Notes under the pieces: model-generated | Told to the model about the DNA's origin: nothing | Databases searched by the model: none | What the model saw: only the letters and a program-made list of their open reading frames with translations | Position numbers and translations under genes: made by a program | In this document: in pieces, positions 25,406-25,539 of the stretch | Layout: each line of letters starts with the position of its first letter | Position numbering within the stretch: position 1 is the first letter of the stretch | Assembly: GCA_044445605.1 (NCBI GenBank) | Contig: JBIOEA010000031.1 | Span: forward strand, 1 to 25,539 | Source: CAWKDC01 sp044445605 | Lineage (GTDB): Bacteria > Pseudomonadota > Gammaproteobacteria > JABCZS01 | Length of the DNA: 25,539 nucleotides | Reading direction: 5' to 3'

Positions 25406-25539
25406 GGCCTGTTGACATTTCACATAGGCAGCCACATGACGCTGCAAGCCATAGCCACCATTGATACGTAATTTCTCTTTAATTTATCATATCGAGTTGC
25501 AATAGCGCGGAAGTGTTTGAGTCGTGCAAAAGCATTTTC
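25406..25539 (-). mobile_element. IS5-family insertion sequence, one end only
   Basis: The last 134 bp hold the 3' end of a transposase gene and a terminal sequence (GGGCCTGTTGACATTTC) starting at 25405 or 25406. The other end is beyond the window, so the inverted repeat and target duplication cannot be checked. Confidence 0.7.
25420..25539 (-). CDS. IS5-family DDE transposase, C-terminal 39 residues (partial)
   Basis: On the minus strand the frame entering from the right edge reads ENAFARLKHFRAIATRYDK, then LKRNYVSMVAMACSVMWLPM and TGA. The E-x2-F-x-RLK-x-FR-x-IATRYDK block is the conserved region around the catalytic Glu of IS5-group (IS427/ISL2-like) transposases. The 5' part lies outside the window, so intactness is unknown. 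Confidence 0.8.
   Translation of the reverse strand, partial: ENAFARLKHFRAIATRYDKLKRNYVSMVAMACSVMWLPM

Overview
The window reads as a chromosome segment of an intracellular, protist-associated gammaproteobacterium, most likely of the order Legionellales (Coxiella/Berkiella/Aquicella-like). This is an inference from gene content: a giant GLUG-repeat surface protein, a J-domain effector-like protein whose N-terminus resembles a phosphothreonine lyase, ankyrin-type proteins, PAS-LuxR regulators, a secreted GH5 glucanase, and housekeeping mpl and PPi-dependent pfp. No replication, rRNA or tRNA gene is present to fix the taxon.

Layout. 1-6359: 3' part of a giant repetitive surface protein, open at the left edge. 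6361-9060: divergent housekeeping pair mpl (-) and pfp (+). 9065-10001: a 937-bp element with a Y1 (HUH) transposase between two 215-bp near-perfect inverted repeats that contain REP-like hairpins. 10100-15843: a divergent pair (4-TM membrane protein / LuxR-type quorum receptor) partly duplicated as a direct repeat, with a 3,960-bp gene between the copies. 15840-17651: AbiEi/AbiEii type IV toxin-antitoxin with a 36-bp palindromic operator. 17754-19212: GH5 glucanase with a perfect lux box upstream. 19209-20605: two PAS-LuxR regulators in one operon. 20873-23954: two paralogous ankyrin-like proteins. 24149-25405: unknown protein that ends where an IS5-family element (25406 onward) begins.

How the parts may work together. 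Two regulatory networks are visible in the DNA. (1) ACCTGT-N8-ACAGGT lux boxes lie upstream of the GH5 glucanase (perfect) and between the membrane protein and luxR (half-degenerate, present twice through the duplication); the LuxR-type receptor at 15133 keeps five of six autoinducer-binding signature residues and is the obvious candidate regulator. No luxI is present, so it is a local solo. (2) A second palindrome, TCAGG-N5-CCTGA, lies upstream of the PAS-LuxR operon, the 494-aa ankyrin-like gene and the 418-aa unknown gene, with a decayed copy before the second ankyrin-like gene. At the last three, a -35-like hexamer starts immediately after the palindrome and a -10 follows 17 bp later, the geometry of class II activation. 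This looks like a small regulon of candidate effectors controlled by the adjacent PAS-LuxR proteins.

The most novel protein is the 1,319-aa product at 10912-14871. Its first ~155 residues align by eye with SpvC/OspF phosphothreonine lyases (K-x-H, K, R, Y, D-x11-YR-type spacing) and are followed by a J domain with HPD. I know of no described phosphothreonine lyase-J-domain fusion. All alignments are from memory and by eye.
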